The notes beneath the pieces were generated by a model. The model was not told where the DNA came from, ran no database searches, and saw nothing but the letters and a program-made list of their open reading frames with translations. The translations under genes and the position numbers were made by a program. Positions 34,611-41,766 of a stretch of 64,000 nucleotides of DNA are shown in pieces. The stretch's first letter is position 1. Each line of letters starts with the position of its first letter. Origin of the DNA: Flavisphingopyxis sp963800335 (GTDB lineage: Bacteria; Pseudomonadota; Alphaproteobacteria; Sphingomonadales; Sphingomonadaceae); assembly GCA_963800335.1 (NCBI GenBank), contig CAWDAN010000001.1, positions 62,001 to 126,000 on the forward strand, given 5' to 3'.

Positions 34611-34697
34611 GCGGTCGTGGCGGAACTGGTAGACGCGCAACGTTGAGGTCGTTGTGGCCGAAAGGCCGTGGAAGTTCGAGTCTTCTCGACCGCACCA
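34611..34697 (+). tRNA. tRNA-Leu (anticodon GAG)
   Basis: The acceptor stem pairs GCGGTCG with CGACCGC, followed by A and an encoded CCA. The anticodon stem CAACG/CGTTG encloses the loop TTGAGGT, anticodon GAG at 34645-34647, which reads CUC and CUU codons. A long variable arm (GGCCGAAAGGCC) and the GTTCGAGTC T-arm identify a class II leucine tRNA. Length is 87 bases with CCA. Accessory genes follow downstream, so the 3' end could have served as an integration site. Confidence 0.96.
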
Positions 34698-35178
34698 TTT
34701 CTAGTTTTCGGACGAAAACCGAGATTCCTCGGGAAGCAAACTGGACAAAGCTGGGCACAAAATAGCCATTTGTGGGCCGTCAGCGAAACGTCCGGTAGTC
34801 GCTGACCCGCAGCCAATCCGGACGTTCCACGCCGAGAATTACTTCTGTCGATGAATTCGAGCGCGCCCGTGTCAAGGTCACAGTGAGTGCGTACCGCCTT
34901 CAGCGTGTCGCCGCCTGGGCCCCTCAGATCTGGCATGGTGGTGATATTGGACTCGGACATCCAGTCGATGCTGCCCGGTCAGATAACGTTGGCATCAACC
35001 ACTGCCCCGACAGCCTTCACCGCGCCGCAGGATTGCCGGCATTGCGCATGATGAACCGTTCGCCCGAACCCCGGCCCAACAGGGTCTCGCGCGGGCACGG
35101 CTATCCGAAGAAGGTCATCGGCCGCGAACGGCGCCTGTGAGAACGATAGGTCGGATTATCATGATGAGCTCCGTCAGT
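34698..35178. other. Gene-poor stretch after tRNA-Leu
   Basis: About 480 bases hold no gene I can support. Directly after the tRNA lie two small palindromes, GTTTTCG-GA-CGAAAAC (34704-34719) and CCGAG-ATTC-CTCGG (34719-34732). On the minus strand about 34783-34980, two overlapping short frames each give protein-like text (DTLKAVRTHCDLDTGALEF, and STEVILGVERPDWLRV), which suggests a decayed or shifted gene end of unknown family. A plus-strand frame at 34883-35140 has no recognisable features. Confidence 0.5.
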
Positions 35179-36159
35179 TTATGCGTTGAGGATAAGAAAA
35201 CCGAGATAGGCAGCATAGCTGGCCAGCAAGGTGAGCGCCGGCAGGCGTGTCACTCCGCGCAGGAAGGCGAGAAACAGGATCGCAAGCGCGCTTGCCAGCA
35301 TCAGGCCGATGTCGAGCGGGAGAAGGTCGGTGGGAATTGCGCCGGGGGCCAGCAGCATGGTGGCCCCGCCAATTCCGAGAATGTTGTAGATGTTCGAGCC
35401 GACCACATTACCGAAAGCGACTTCCATTTCGCCCTTGCGTGCCGCGATGACCGAGGTGACGAACTCGGGCAGTGAAGTTCCGACGGCGACAATGGTAAGA
35501 CCGATCAGAGTTTCGGTCAGCCCGGCAAGACGGGCAAGATCGATCGCGCCGGTGACAAGCAGCCTGCCGCCGCCGATCAGCACCACTAGCCCGCCAAGCG
35601 TGAGCGCAGCGGGCTTGATCCAGCCATTGGCCTGCGCGTGGAGCGTGGTGTCGGCGAGTTCGAGCGCCTGTCCGCGGTCGTAAGGCGCATTGTGAACCAC
35701 GTCCGGTTCGGCCAGGCGCTCTTCGCGATAGCACCACGCGATATAGCCGATGAGACAGGCCAGCAGGACCACCCCTGCCAGAGCGTTGCCAAATCCGGTG
35801 GTAGCGAGCAGCAACAAGGCAAGGCTTGCGCCAAGGGCGACACCCGGATCGCGCCACCGGTTCGCTGCCGCGATCGTTATCGGTGCGACCAGTGCCGCTG
35901 CGCCCAGGATGAGCAGGCTGTTGGCGATGTTGGAGCCGACGATGTTGCCCCAGGCGATGGCGGGTGATCCGGCCATCGCCGCTTCCACGCTGGTCACCAG
36001 TTCGGGCATCGAGGTGCCGAAGCCGACAATAACGAGACCGACAACGAGCGCACTGACACCGGCCTTCTCCGCCAGCCCGACAGCACCGCGTACGAGCAAC
36101 TCGCCGCCGAGGACAAGCAAGACGAGCCCGGCAATGATAAGGCCGATCGTCAGGATCAT
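35179..36159 (-). CDS. Calcium/sodium (CaCA family) antiporter
   Basis: A 326-residue inner-membrane exchanger with ten or so helices and two inverted alpha repeats: GFGTSMPELVTSVEAAM with WGNIVGSNIANSLLILG in the first half, and VGTSLPEFVTSVIAA with FGNVVGSNIYNILGIGG in the second. These acidic GTS-PE motifs bind the cation, as in YrbG. It exports Ca2+ or another cation in exchange for Na+ or H+. Its ATG overlaps the nhaA TGA by four bases, so the two antiporters are translated together. Confidence 0.92.
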   Translation of the reverse strand: MILTIGLIIAGLVLLVLGGELLVRGAVGLAEKAGVSALVVGLVIVGFGTSMPELVTSVEAAMAGSPAIAWGNIVGSNIANSLLILGAAALVAPITIAAANRWRDPGVALGASLALLLLATTGFGNALAGVVLLACLIGYIAWCYREERLAEPDVVHNAPYDRGQALELADTTLHAQANGWIKPAALTLGGLVVLIGGGRLLVTGAIDLARLAGLTETLIGLTIVAVGTSLPEFVTSVIAARKGEMEVAFGNVVGSNIYNILGIGGATMLLAPGAIPTDLLPLDIGLMLASALAILFLAFLRGVTRLPALTLLASYAAYLGFLILNA

Positions 36160-37346
36160 GCTTTGGATACTTCGGCGCCCGGCCGCGACGCCCTGCTCAG
36201 AACCACCACACCTGCAATTGCGGCGACCAGCGATCCGCTCAGCACGCCCAGCTTGACCGCAGCGATGCTGTCCACAGCTACGAAGGCGAGATTTCCGATA
36301 AACAGGCTCATGGTAAAACCGATCCCGGCGAGGCAGGACAGGCCGTAAACGTGGCGCAGGCTGACCCCGGCGGGCAATGTCGCAAGGCCGCTCTTCACCG
36401 CGATCCAGCAGGCACCGAAAATGCCGATCTGCTTGCCGATCACCAGACCGGCGGCGATGCCGAGGGATAGCGGCGCGAGCAGGACATCGAGCCCGGCTCC
36501 GGCGAAGGATACGCCCGCGTTGGCGAAGGCAAAGATCGGCAGGATCAGGAAGGCGACCCAGGGATGGAGCGCGTGCTCGAGCCGCTCCAGCGGGCGCTCC
36601 TCGCCCGTCGCAATGGGTACGAACATCGCCGTGACCACTCCTGCCAGCGTCGCGTGGACCCCGGACTGGAGCACACAGATCCACAGGAACGCTCCGAACA
36701 GGAAATACGGGATGGTCCGGGCAACACCGGCGCGGTTGAGCACCAGCATCGCTGCCGCCGGCACCAATGCCAGTCCCAGCGCGCCGACATTCATGTTCTC
36801 GGTGTAGAACAGTGCTATGATCGCGATCGCACCGATATCGTCGATGATCGCGATGGCCAGCAGCAACGCTTTGAGCGCCACCGGCACGCGGCTGCCCAGC
36901 AGCGCGAGCAGACCGAGCGCAAAAGCGATGTCGGTTGCGGCAGGGATCGCCCAGCCGCGAATGTTCTCGGGCGAACCGGCATTGATGGCGACGAAGACCA
37001 GCGCGGGCAAGATCATCCCGCCCAGCGCGGCGTAGACCGGAAGCGAAGCCTGCTTCCAGCTGCGCAACTGGCCCGTGACGATCTCGCGCTTCACCTCCAG
37101 CCCGATGAGGAAGAAGAACAGCGCCATCAAACCGTCGTTGATCCACAGCAGCAGCGGTTTGTCGATCGCGACAAGCTCTCCGGCGTTAAACTCGACCGGC
37201 GTGGCCAACAACGCCTGATAGGTCGGCAGCATTGGCGAATTGGCGACGGCAAGTGCGACCGCTGCTGCGACGATCAGCACGATGCCGCCCGCGCTCTCGC
37301 TGGCGATGAAAGCGCGCAGGCGCTCGGTGGGGGAAGGTGTGGTCAC
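36156..37346 (-). CDS. nhaA: Na+/H+ antiporter NhaA
   Basis: NhaA expels Na+ in exchange for protons. The 396-residue product has the family signatures: LLLWINDGLMALFFFLIGLEVKRE in part, GWAIPAATDIAFALGLLALLG, and the paired aspartates in AIAIIDDIGAI that bind the ion, followed by GLSCLAGIGFTMSLFIGNLAF near the end. All twelve helices are present. It heads an operon with the CaCA antiporter and is divergent, via ydcH, from a LysR regulator, comparable in layout to nhaA-nhaR pairs. Confidence 0.96.
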   Translation of the reverse strand: MTTPSPTERLRAFIASESAGGIVLIVAAAVALAVANSPMLPTYQALLATPVEFNAGELVAIDKPLLLWINDGLMALFFFLIGLEVKREIVTGQLRSWKQASLPVYAALGGMILPALVFVAINAGSPENIRGWAIPAATDIAFALGLLALLGSRVPVALKALLLAIAIIDDIGAIAIIALFYTENMNVGALGLALVPAAAMLVLNRAGVARTIPYFLFGAFLWICVLQSGVHATLAGVVTAMFVPIATGEERPLERLEHALHPWVAFLILPIFAFANAGVSFAGAGLDVLLAPLSLGIAAGLVIGKQIGIFGACWIAVKSGLATLPAGVSLRHVYGLSCLAGIGFTMSLFIGNLAFVAVDSIAAVKLGVLSGSLVAAIAGVVVLSRASRPGAEVSKA

Positions 37347-37409
37347 GACAAGAGAAGCGGCGAGCGGTTAGCGGAGGATGGGGGAACGCCTGCCGGTCGC
37401 CGCCGCGGA

Positions 37410-37619
37410 TCAGCCGGGGAGGCCGCGCCGGTAATAATAACGCTGAAGCGCGGCGATCTTGTCCTTCAGGCGCAAGCGGAGGCGCTTCATCGCCTTGACC
37501 TCCTCGCTGGCACCGATCGCCTTCGTCGTATCGATCAGGCGGTTCAAGGCACGATGCTCGCGCAGCAGCTTGCGCAGATAGGGTTTCATGATTTTCTCGT
37601 CGGGGGACTTATTGGTCAT
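37410..37619 (-). CDS. YdcH/DUF465 family small protein
   Basis: The 69-residue, strongly charged helical protein contains the DUF465 pattern: LREHRALNRLIDTTKAIG, a short break, and MKRLRLRLKDKIAALQRY. Family members are small coiled-coil proteins of unknown function common in Proteobacteria. The ATG at 37619 is preferred since GGAGAG lies six bases upstream. It precedes nhaA on the same strand by about 60 bases. Confidence 0.8.
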   Translation of the reverse strand: MTNKSPDEKIMKPYLRKLLREHRALNRLIDTTKAIGASEEVKAMKRLRLRLKDKIAALQRYYYRRGLPG

Positions 37620-37720
37620 GTTGCTCTCCATCGGTTGACGGGGTGACTATGCGACGGCGCTTTGCGATTATCCAATTCGAAATATTGGCATCAATCAATA
37701 AGAATTGCTAATAGGTCCAA

Positions 37721-38638
37721 ATGCCGACCCTGAGACAATTTTCGATCTTCGCCAAGCTCGCCGAGATCGGCAATATGAGCGAAGCCGCCATCGCTCTGGG
37801 GCTTACCCAGCCCGCGTTGAGCCAGCAACTGCGCACGCTCGAAACCGAATTGGCGTTAAAGCTGTTCGAACGCGTTCCAAAAGGTATGCAGCTCACCCCT
37901 GCGGGCGGGGCGTTGATCGGCCACGCTCGCGAGGTGTTGAACGCCGTTCGTGAATTCAGCGATGCATCCGACCGCGCGGCCCAGCGGTTCGTCGGTTCGA
38001 TCCGGTTCGGCGTGACCCCGACACTCGGCCCATATCTTATGCCGTCGGTCATCAAGACACTCCACGCTCGCTATCCCGATATGCGCCTGTTCATCCGCGA
38101 GGGGATCCCCGACCTCCAGCAAGCGGAAATCGCGGCGGGACAGCTGGACATGATACTCTCGCCGCTGCCGGTTGCCGGACGCGGGCTGCATGTCGAGCCG
38201 CTGTTTCGCGAGCCACTGCATATCGTCGCCCCGACCGACGATCCGCTGCATTCCCGACCGCGCCTGAAGTGCAAGGACTTCGTCGGCAGGACTTTCCTTA
38301 CCCTCGATCACCGGCATCATTACCACCGACAACTCGAAGGCATCTGCAAGGAGCTAGGCGGCGCCATCCTGGCCGATTACGAGGGCACGAGTCTCGACGC
38401 CCTGCAACAGATGGTCGGTTCGGGCGTCGGCCTCGCGGTTCTTCCCGAGCTTTATATCCGCTCAGGCGCCGGCGGGCTCGACATGGTCGGGATTGCCGAA
38501 CCGTCGGGCTGGAATGAATATCGCAGCATAGGCGCGGCCTGGCGATCCTCGGCTGCTTTCGCTGGCCTCTACGCGGAAATCGCTGCGATCATCGGCGAGG
38601 AGGCCCGCAACAGGCTGAGTGACTCTGCTGAAAAATAA
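37721..38638 (+). CDS. LysR family regulator, OxyR-like
   Basis: The 305-residue protein has an N-terminal winged HTH (about 1-60: MSEAAIALGLTQPALSQQLR) and an effector domain that follows OxyR closely (GVTPTLGPYLMPSVIKTLH, TSLDALQQMVGSGVGLAVLP). At the position of the OxyR peroxidatic cysteine it has His (in LDHRHHYHRQ), while the second cysteine (EGICKEL) remains, so a classical disulfide switch is unlikely. It is divergent from ydcH-nhaA and the intergenic region has CCAAT-N7-ATTGG (about 37672-37688), a LysR-type site. Control of the antiporter operon is inferred from this layout. Confidence 0.88.
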   Translation: MPTLRQFSIFAKLAEIGNMSEAAIALGLTQPALSQQLRTLETELALKLFERVPKGMQLTPAGGALIGHAREVLNAVREFSDASDRAAQRFVGSIRFGVTPTLGPYLMPSVIKTLHARYPDMRLFIREGIPDLQQAEIAAGQLDMILSPLPVAGRGLHVEPLFREPLHIVAPTDDPLHSRPRLKCKDFVGRTFLTLDHRHHYHRQLEGICKELGGAILADYEGTSLDALQQMVGSGVGLAVLPELYIRSGAGGLDMVGIAEPSGWNEYRSIGAAWRSSAAFAGLYAEIAAIIGEEARNRLSDSAEK

Positions 38639-38691
38639 TGCCTTGTTGCAAACAGATCGGAATCGGCGTCGGCTTCTTCCGAGGATCAATT

Positions 38692-38756
38692 TAAAACAGT
38701 CGCCTGTTTTACCGACGCAGCTAAGGCAGGTTGAGGAGGATTCTCCTATGACCTGA
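38692..38756 (+). promoter_or_regulatory. Orphan operator and ribosome-binding site without a gene
   Basis: TAAAACAG-TCGC-CTGTTTTA (38692-38711) is a perfect 8-base inverted repeat of the kind bound by dimeric repressors. It is followed by GAGGAGG (about 38733-38739) and an ATG at 38748 that runs only ATG-ACC-TGA. The signals look complete but no gene follows, which suggests that a gene was removed or replaced here. The palindrome might instead be a weak terminator of the LysR gene. Confidence 0.4.
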
Positions 38757-38822
38757 GTGGCCATCCTTGTCTTCCGTCGGGCACCATTTCATTCCCGACA
38801 ACGGGCGCCAGCCCGAATTCGA

Positions 38823-39605
38823 TCAGCCAAACACCGCCGTCCCGCTCTTGTAGAGCATATAGGCCGCCACCGCGAAGATGAGTCCGGCGAAGATGCGGCG
38901 CAGCGCGCCGTCGGTCTGCGCCAGGCGATGCGACAGCGCGGTTCCCGCGAGGCTGCCGGTCAGCCCGCCGACGACGAACACGCCCGCGAGCGTCCAGTCG
39001 ATCAGTCCCGACCAAGCATAGCTTGCCGCGGTGGCAAGCCCGAAGGCGGCGACCGCGACGAGCGAGGTGCCGATCGCGCGAATCATCGCCATGCCCGTTG
39101 CGGCAATCAGCCCGGGAACGATAAGGAATCCGCCGCCGATCCCGAAAAAGCCCGAGAAGATACCGGTGCCGAGGCCGAACAGCGGCGTCCGCACGGGGGC
39201 TGCGCGCCCGTCTCCGACTTCGTCCGAGGCGGTCCGGCGACGCAGCATCAGCGCCCCGACGACGATCATCAGGATCGCGAACAGGAACAACAGCCGCTGG
39301 CCGTCGAACGCCTTGCCCAAAGTCGAGCCGAGCAGTGCGCCGAGCACGCCCGCACCGGCGAACCACGCGGCGGGACGCCAGGCGACATTGCCGCGCCGGG
39401 CGTGACCCCAGACACCGAGCAGAGCGTTGAGACCGACCGCGAGCGCACTCGTGCCGATCGCGACGTGCGGATCGCGCACGCCGACGAGATAGACGATCAG
39501 CGGCGTTGCGAGGATCGAACCGCCCCCTCCAACGAGCGCGAGGATGAAACCGACCAGCGCGCCCGAAAACGCGCCGCTGGCGTAAAAAGCAAGGTCATAG
39601 GTCAT
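38823..39605 (-). CDS. Sulfite exporter TauE/SafE family protein
   Basis: The 260-residue membrane protein has two TauE repeats of four helices each (SGALVGFILALVGGGGSILATPLIVYLVG and FFGIGGGFLIVPGLI, shown in part). Family members export sulfite or organosulfonates. It is the last gene of a five-gene operon that begins with a BigR-type repressor, and its ATG overlaps the upstream stop by four bases. In related bigR operons an equivalent exporter removes sulfite produced by the persulfide dioxygenase; that role is inferred here. Confidence 0.9.
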   Translation of the reverse strand: MTYDLAFYASGAFSGALVGFILALVGGGGSILATPLIVYLVGVRDPHVAIGTSALAVGLNALLGVWGHARRGNVAWRPAAWFAGAGVLGALLGSTLGKAFDGQRLLFLFAILMIVVGALMLRRRTASDEVGDGRAAPVRTPLFGLGTGIFSGFFGIGGGFLIVPGLIAATGMAMIRAIGTSLVAVAAFGLATAASYAWSGLIDWTLAGVFVVGGLTGSLAGTALSHRLAQTDGALRRIFAGLIFAVAAYMLYKSGTAVFG

Positions 39606-40024
39606 GCTGCACGCACCCACATACGGTCATGGACAATCATGCCGACGACCAGCGCGGCGACGAATACGAGCACCGGCCAGCCGCCGATCAGCAAGGCAGC
39701 GAGCGCAGGGCCGGGGCAGAAGCCGACCAGGCCCCAACCGATTCCGAACATCACCGCACCAGCGATCAGCCGCCGGTCGATCGGCGCCGTTTCGGGCACC
39801 GCAAAATCGTCAGCGAGGGCAGGCTTGTCGATCGTGCGCAGCCAGCGATAGGCAATGAACGACGGGAACAGCGCGCCGCCCATGACGAAGGCGAGAGTCG
39901 GGTCCCAGCGTCCGGCAAGGTCGAGGAAGCCGAGCACGCGCGCGGGATCGATCATCGCGCTGAGCGCGAGTCCGGCACCGAACAGCGCGCCGATGGCGAG
40001 CGCGACCAACATGCGGGCGTTCAT
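39602..40024 (-). CDS. YeeE/YedE-type membrane protein (DUF6691-like), C-terminal half
   Basis: A 140-residue protein with four membrane helices and the signature VLGFLDLAGRWDPTLAFVMGG followed by IGWGLVGFCPGPALAAL, whose Cys is conserved in YeeE/YedE (thiosulfate or sulfur transport) proteins. It forms a split pair with the next gene upstream, each making half of a full-length transporter. ATGA overlaps occur at both ends. It probably moves a sulfur compound such as thiosulfate across the inner membrane. Confidence 0.85.
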   Translation of the reverse strand: MNARMLVALAIGALFGAGLALSAMIDPARVLGFLDLAGRWDPTLAFVMGGALFPSFIAYRWLRTIDKPALADDFAVPETAPIDRRLIAGAVMFGIGWGLVGFCPGPALAALLIGGWPVLVFVAALVVGMIVHDRMWVRAA

Positions 40025-40455
40025 AGTGAGATCTCCAACAGGTGACGGAGGACGAAGACGGTAACAAAGCCCGCTGCCATGAAGCTGGCGGTGGCGGCGA
40101 TCGACCGGCGCGACAGGCGGGCCATGCCGCAAACCCCGTGGCCGCTGGTGCATCCATTGCCGAGGCGCGTGCCGAATCCGACGAGCAGGCCGCCCGCGAT
40201 CAATAGCGGCAGGCTGGTGGTGACGGTGATCGCCGGAGCGTTGGTCATCATCGTGAGCAGCGTCGCACCGAGTGGCAGGCCAATGATGAAGGCCGCCGCG
40301 ATGCCGCGCGGAGTTGCCCCACGCGACAGGCCGAGCGCCTGCGCGGACATCCCGCTGACCCCGGCGATGCGCCCGAGCAGGAGGAGCATGGCACCCGCGG
40401 CGATGCCGATCATCAGGCCGCCGGCGAGCGCGGTCAGCGCATTGAACTCAGCCAT
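40021..40455 (-). CDS. YeeE/YedE-type membrane protein, N-terminal half
   Basis: The 144-residue product has four membrane helices and the conserved GFGTRLGNGCTSGHGVCG segment with Cys residues that is diagnostic of the YeeE/YedE family. The start ATG at 40455 lies inside the end of the upstream hydrolase gene (8-base overlap) and matches the family N-terminus (MAEFNALTALAGG). With its partner it should form the sulfur-compound channel of the bigR operon. Confidence 0.87.
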   Translation of the reverse strand: MAEFNALTALAGGLMIGIAAGAMLLLLGRIAGVSGMSAQALGLSRGATPRGIAAAFIIGLPLGATLLTMMTNAPAITVTTSLPLLIAGGLLVGFGTRLGNGCTSGHGVCGMARLSRRSIAATASFMAAGFVTVFVLRHLLEISL

Positions 40456-41392
40456 TTTCCACGCTCCCGAAGGCATTGAGGGGCAGTTTCAAATAGCGTT
40501 TTCCGTTGTCTTCCGGCTCGGGCAGATGCCCGGCGCGCATGTTGACCTGGAGCGAGGGCAGGATGAGCTTGGGCATGCCCAGCGTCGCGTCGCGCGCGGT
40601 GCGCATGGCGACAAAGGCGTCTTCATCGACGCCTTCGTGGATGTGGACGTTGCCCGTCCGCTCTGCACCGATCGTCGTTTCCCACGCGAACATGTCGCGG
40701 TTGGGCGCCTTGTAATCGTGGCACAGGAAGACGCGCACCGCGTCTGGCAAGCCGAGCAGGCGGCGGATCGAACGATAGAGATCGCGCCCCGAACCGCCGG
40801 GGAAATCGACGCGGGCGGTGCCGTAATCGGGCATGAACATCGTATCACCGACGAACAATGCATCGCCGATCAGATAGGCCATGTCGGCGGGTGTATGGCC
40901 CGGCACGTGCAGCGCGATGAGGGTAAGGTCGCCGATCGCCAGCGTGTCGCCGTCGGCGAGCAAACGGTCGAACTGCGACCCGTCGCGCTGGAATGCGGTG
41001 CCTTCGTTGAACAGCTTTCCGAAAACGTCCTGGACGGTCACGATATCGCGGCCGATCGCGAGTTTGGCGCCGAGCTTTTCCTGCAGCCACGGCGCCGCCG
41101 ACAGGTGATCGGCATGTGCGTGCGTTTCGAGGATCCACGCCACGGTGAGGCGCTCGGCGGCAACGTAATCGACGATCGCCTGCGCGCTGAGCGTCGAGGT
41201 CGTGCCCGATGCCTGGTCGAAATCGAGGACCGAATCGATGATGGCCGCCTGCCGTGTCGCCGGGTCGTGGACGACGTGGCTTGCGGTAAAGGTTTCCTCG
41301 TCGAAGAAGGTCTGAACGACCGGGCGGGTCGCGACATTGGCGATCGCGGTCTGCGCCTGCTCGATGGCGGATTGAAGGACGGTGTCGGTCAT
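40448..41392 (-). CDS. MBL-fold persulfide dioxygenase-like hydrolase (Blh)
   Basis: The 314-residue protein is a metallo-beta-lactamase-fold enzyme close to ETHE1/Blh. The metal motif THAHADHLS, the second-shell HVPGHTPADMAYLIGD and DTMFMPDYGTARVDFPGG, and the CHDYKAP histidine are all visible. Enzymes of this group oxidise glutathione persulfide to sulfite with O2. A C-terminal extension (about 270-314) with LPSLQVNMRAGHLP is typical of the bigR-linked form. It overlaps bigR by four bases. Confidence 0.9.
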   Translation of the reverse strand: MTDTVLQSAIEQAQTAIANVATRPVVQTFFDEETFTASHVVHDPATRQAAIIDSVLDFDQASGTTSTLSAQAIVDYVAAERLTVAWILETHAHADHLSAAPWLQEKLGAKLAIGRDIVTVQDVFGKLFNEGTAFQRDGSQFDRLLADGDTLAIGDLTLIALHVPGHTPADMAYLIGDALFVGDTMFMPDYGTARVDFPGGSGRDLYRSIRRLLGLPDAVRVFLCHDYKAPNRDMFAWETTIGAERTGNVHIHEGVDEDAFVAMRTARDATLGMPKLILPSLQVNMRAGHLPEPEDNGKRYLKLPLNAFGSVENG

Positions 41393-41706
41393 GGCTTCAC
41401 CTCGTTATGGCAATACAGTTCGTGGATGAGCGCGAGCAGTCGGGCGGCGTTGGCATCGGCAATCCGGTACCGCACGACGGTCCCTTGGCGATGCGTTTCA
41501 ACCAGGCCCTGTTCGCGCAGCTTGGCAAGATGCTGCGACATCGCCGACTGGCTGAGGCCGGCGCGCACGCCAAGCTCTCCCGCAGCCAGCTCGCCGGCAT
41601 CGACAAGATGGCACAGGACGAGCAGCCGCGCAGGATGCGCCAGCGCCTTGAGCATATCGGCAGCGAGGCCGGCATGCTGGGTCATATCGTCGAGCACAGT
41701 GTTCAT
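41389..41706 (-). CDS. bigR: BigR/SqrR-type ArsR-family repressor
   Basis: This 105-residue winged-helix repressor has ALAHPARLLVLCHLVDAGEL with a cysteine, the recognition segment GLSQSAMSQHLAKLREQGLV, and a second cysteine in LIHELYCHNEV. The two cysteines match the positions that form a disulfide or polysulfide link in BigR and SqrR when sulfide rises, releasing the operator. The ATG at 41706 is the first good start; no ribosome site precedes it and TATATT ends eight bases upstream, so the message may be leaderless. A palindromic operator lies just upstream. Confidence 0.88.
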   Translation of the reverse strand: MNTVLDDMTQHAGLAADMLKALAHPARLLVLCHLVDAGELAAGELGVRAGLSQSAMSQHLAKLREQGLVETHRQGTVVRYRIADANAARLLALIHELYCHNEVKP

Positions 41707-41713
41707 GCCGACC

Positions 41714-41749
41714 AATATATAAGCTAGTTCTAAATTAGCAAGTGCTAAT
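41714..41749 (-). promoter_or_regulatory. bigR promoter and operator
   Basis: ATTAGCA-AG-TGCTAAT (41734-41749) is a perfect 7-base inverted repeat. On the minus strand it overlaps a -35-like TTGCTA (41736-41741); TATATT (41714-41719) is the -10, with a 16-base spacer. BigR bound here would block its own operon. The AT-rich repeat resembles published BigR boxes in base composition. Confidence 0.65.
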
Positions 41750-41766
41750 GCACGGAGCGCCGGACA

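Noticed and set aside
38639..38660. IS6-family terminal repeat (TTGTTGCAAAC)
   Set aside because: The short resemblance to IS6 ends is not backed by a second end or any transposase; chance match is likely.
34698..38822. Direct repeat of the tRNA-Leu 3' end as an attachment site
   Set aside because: I scanned for the acceptor and T-arm sequence downstream and saw no convincing second copy; no integrase is present.
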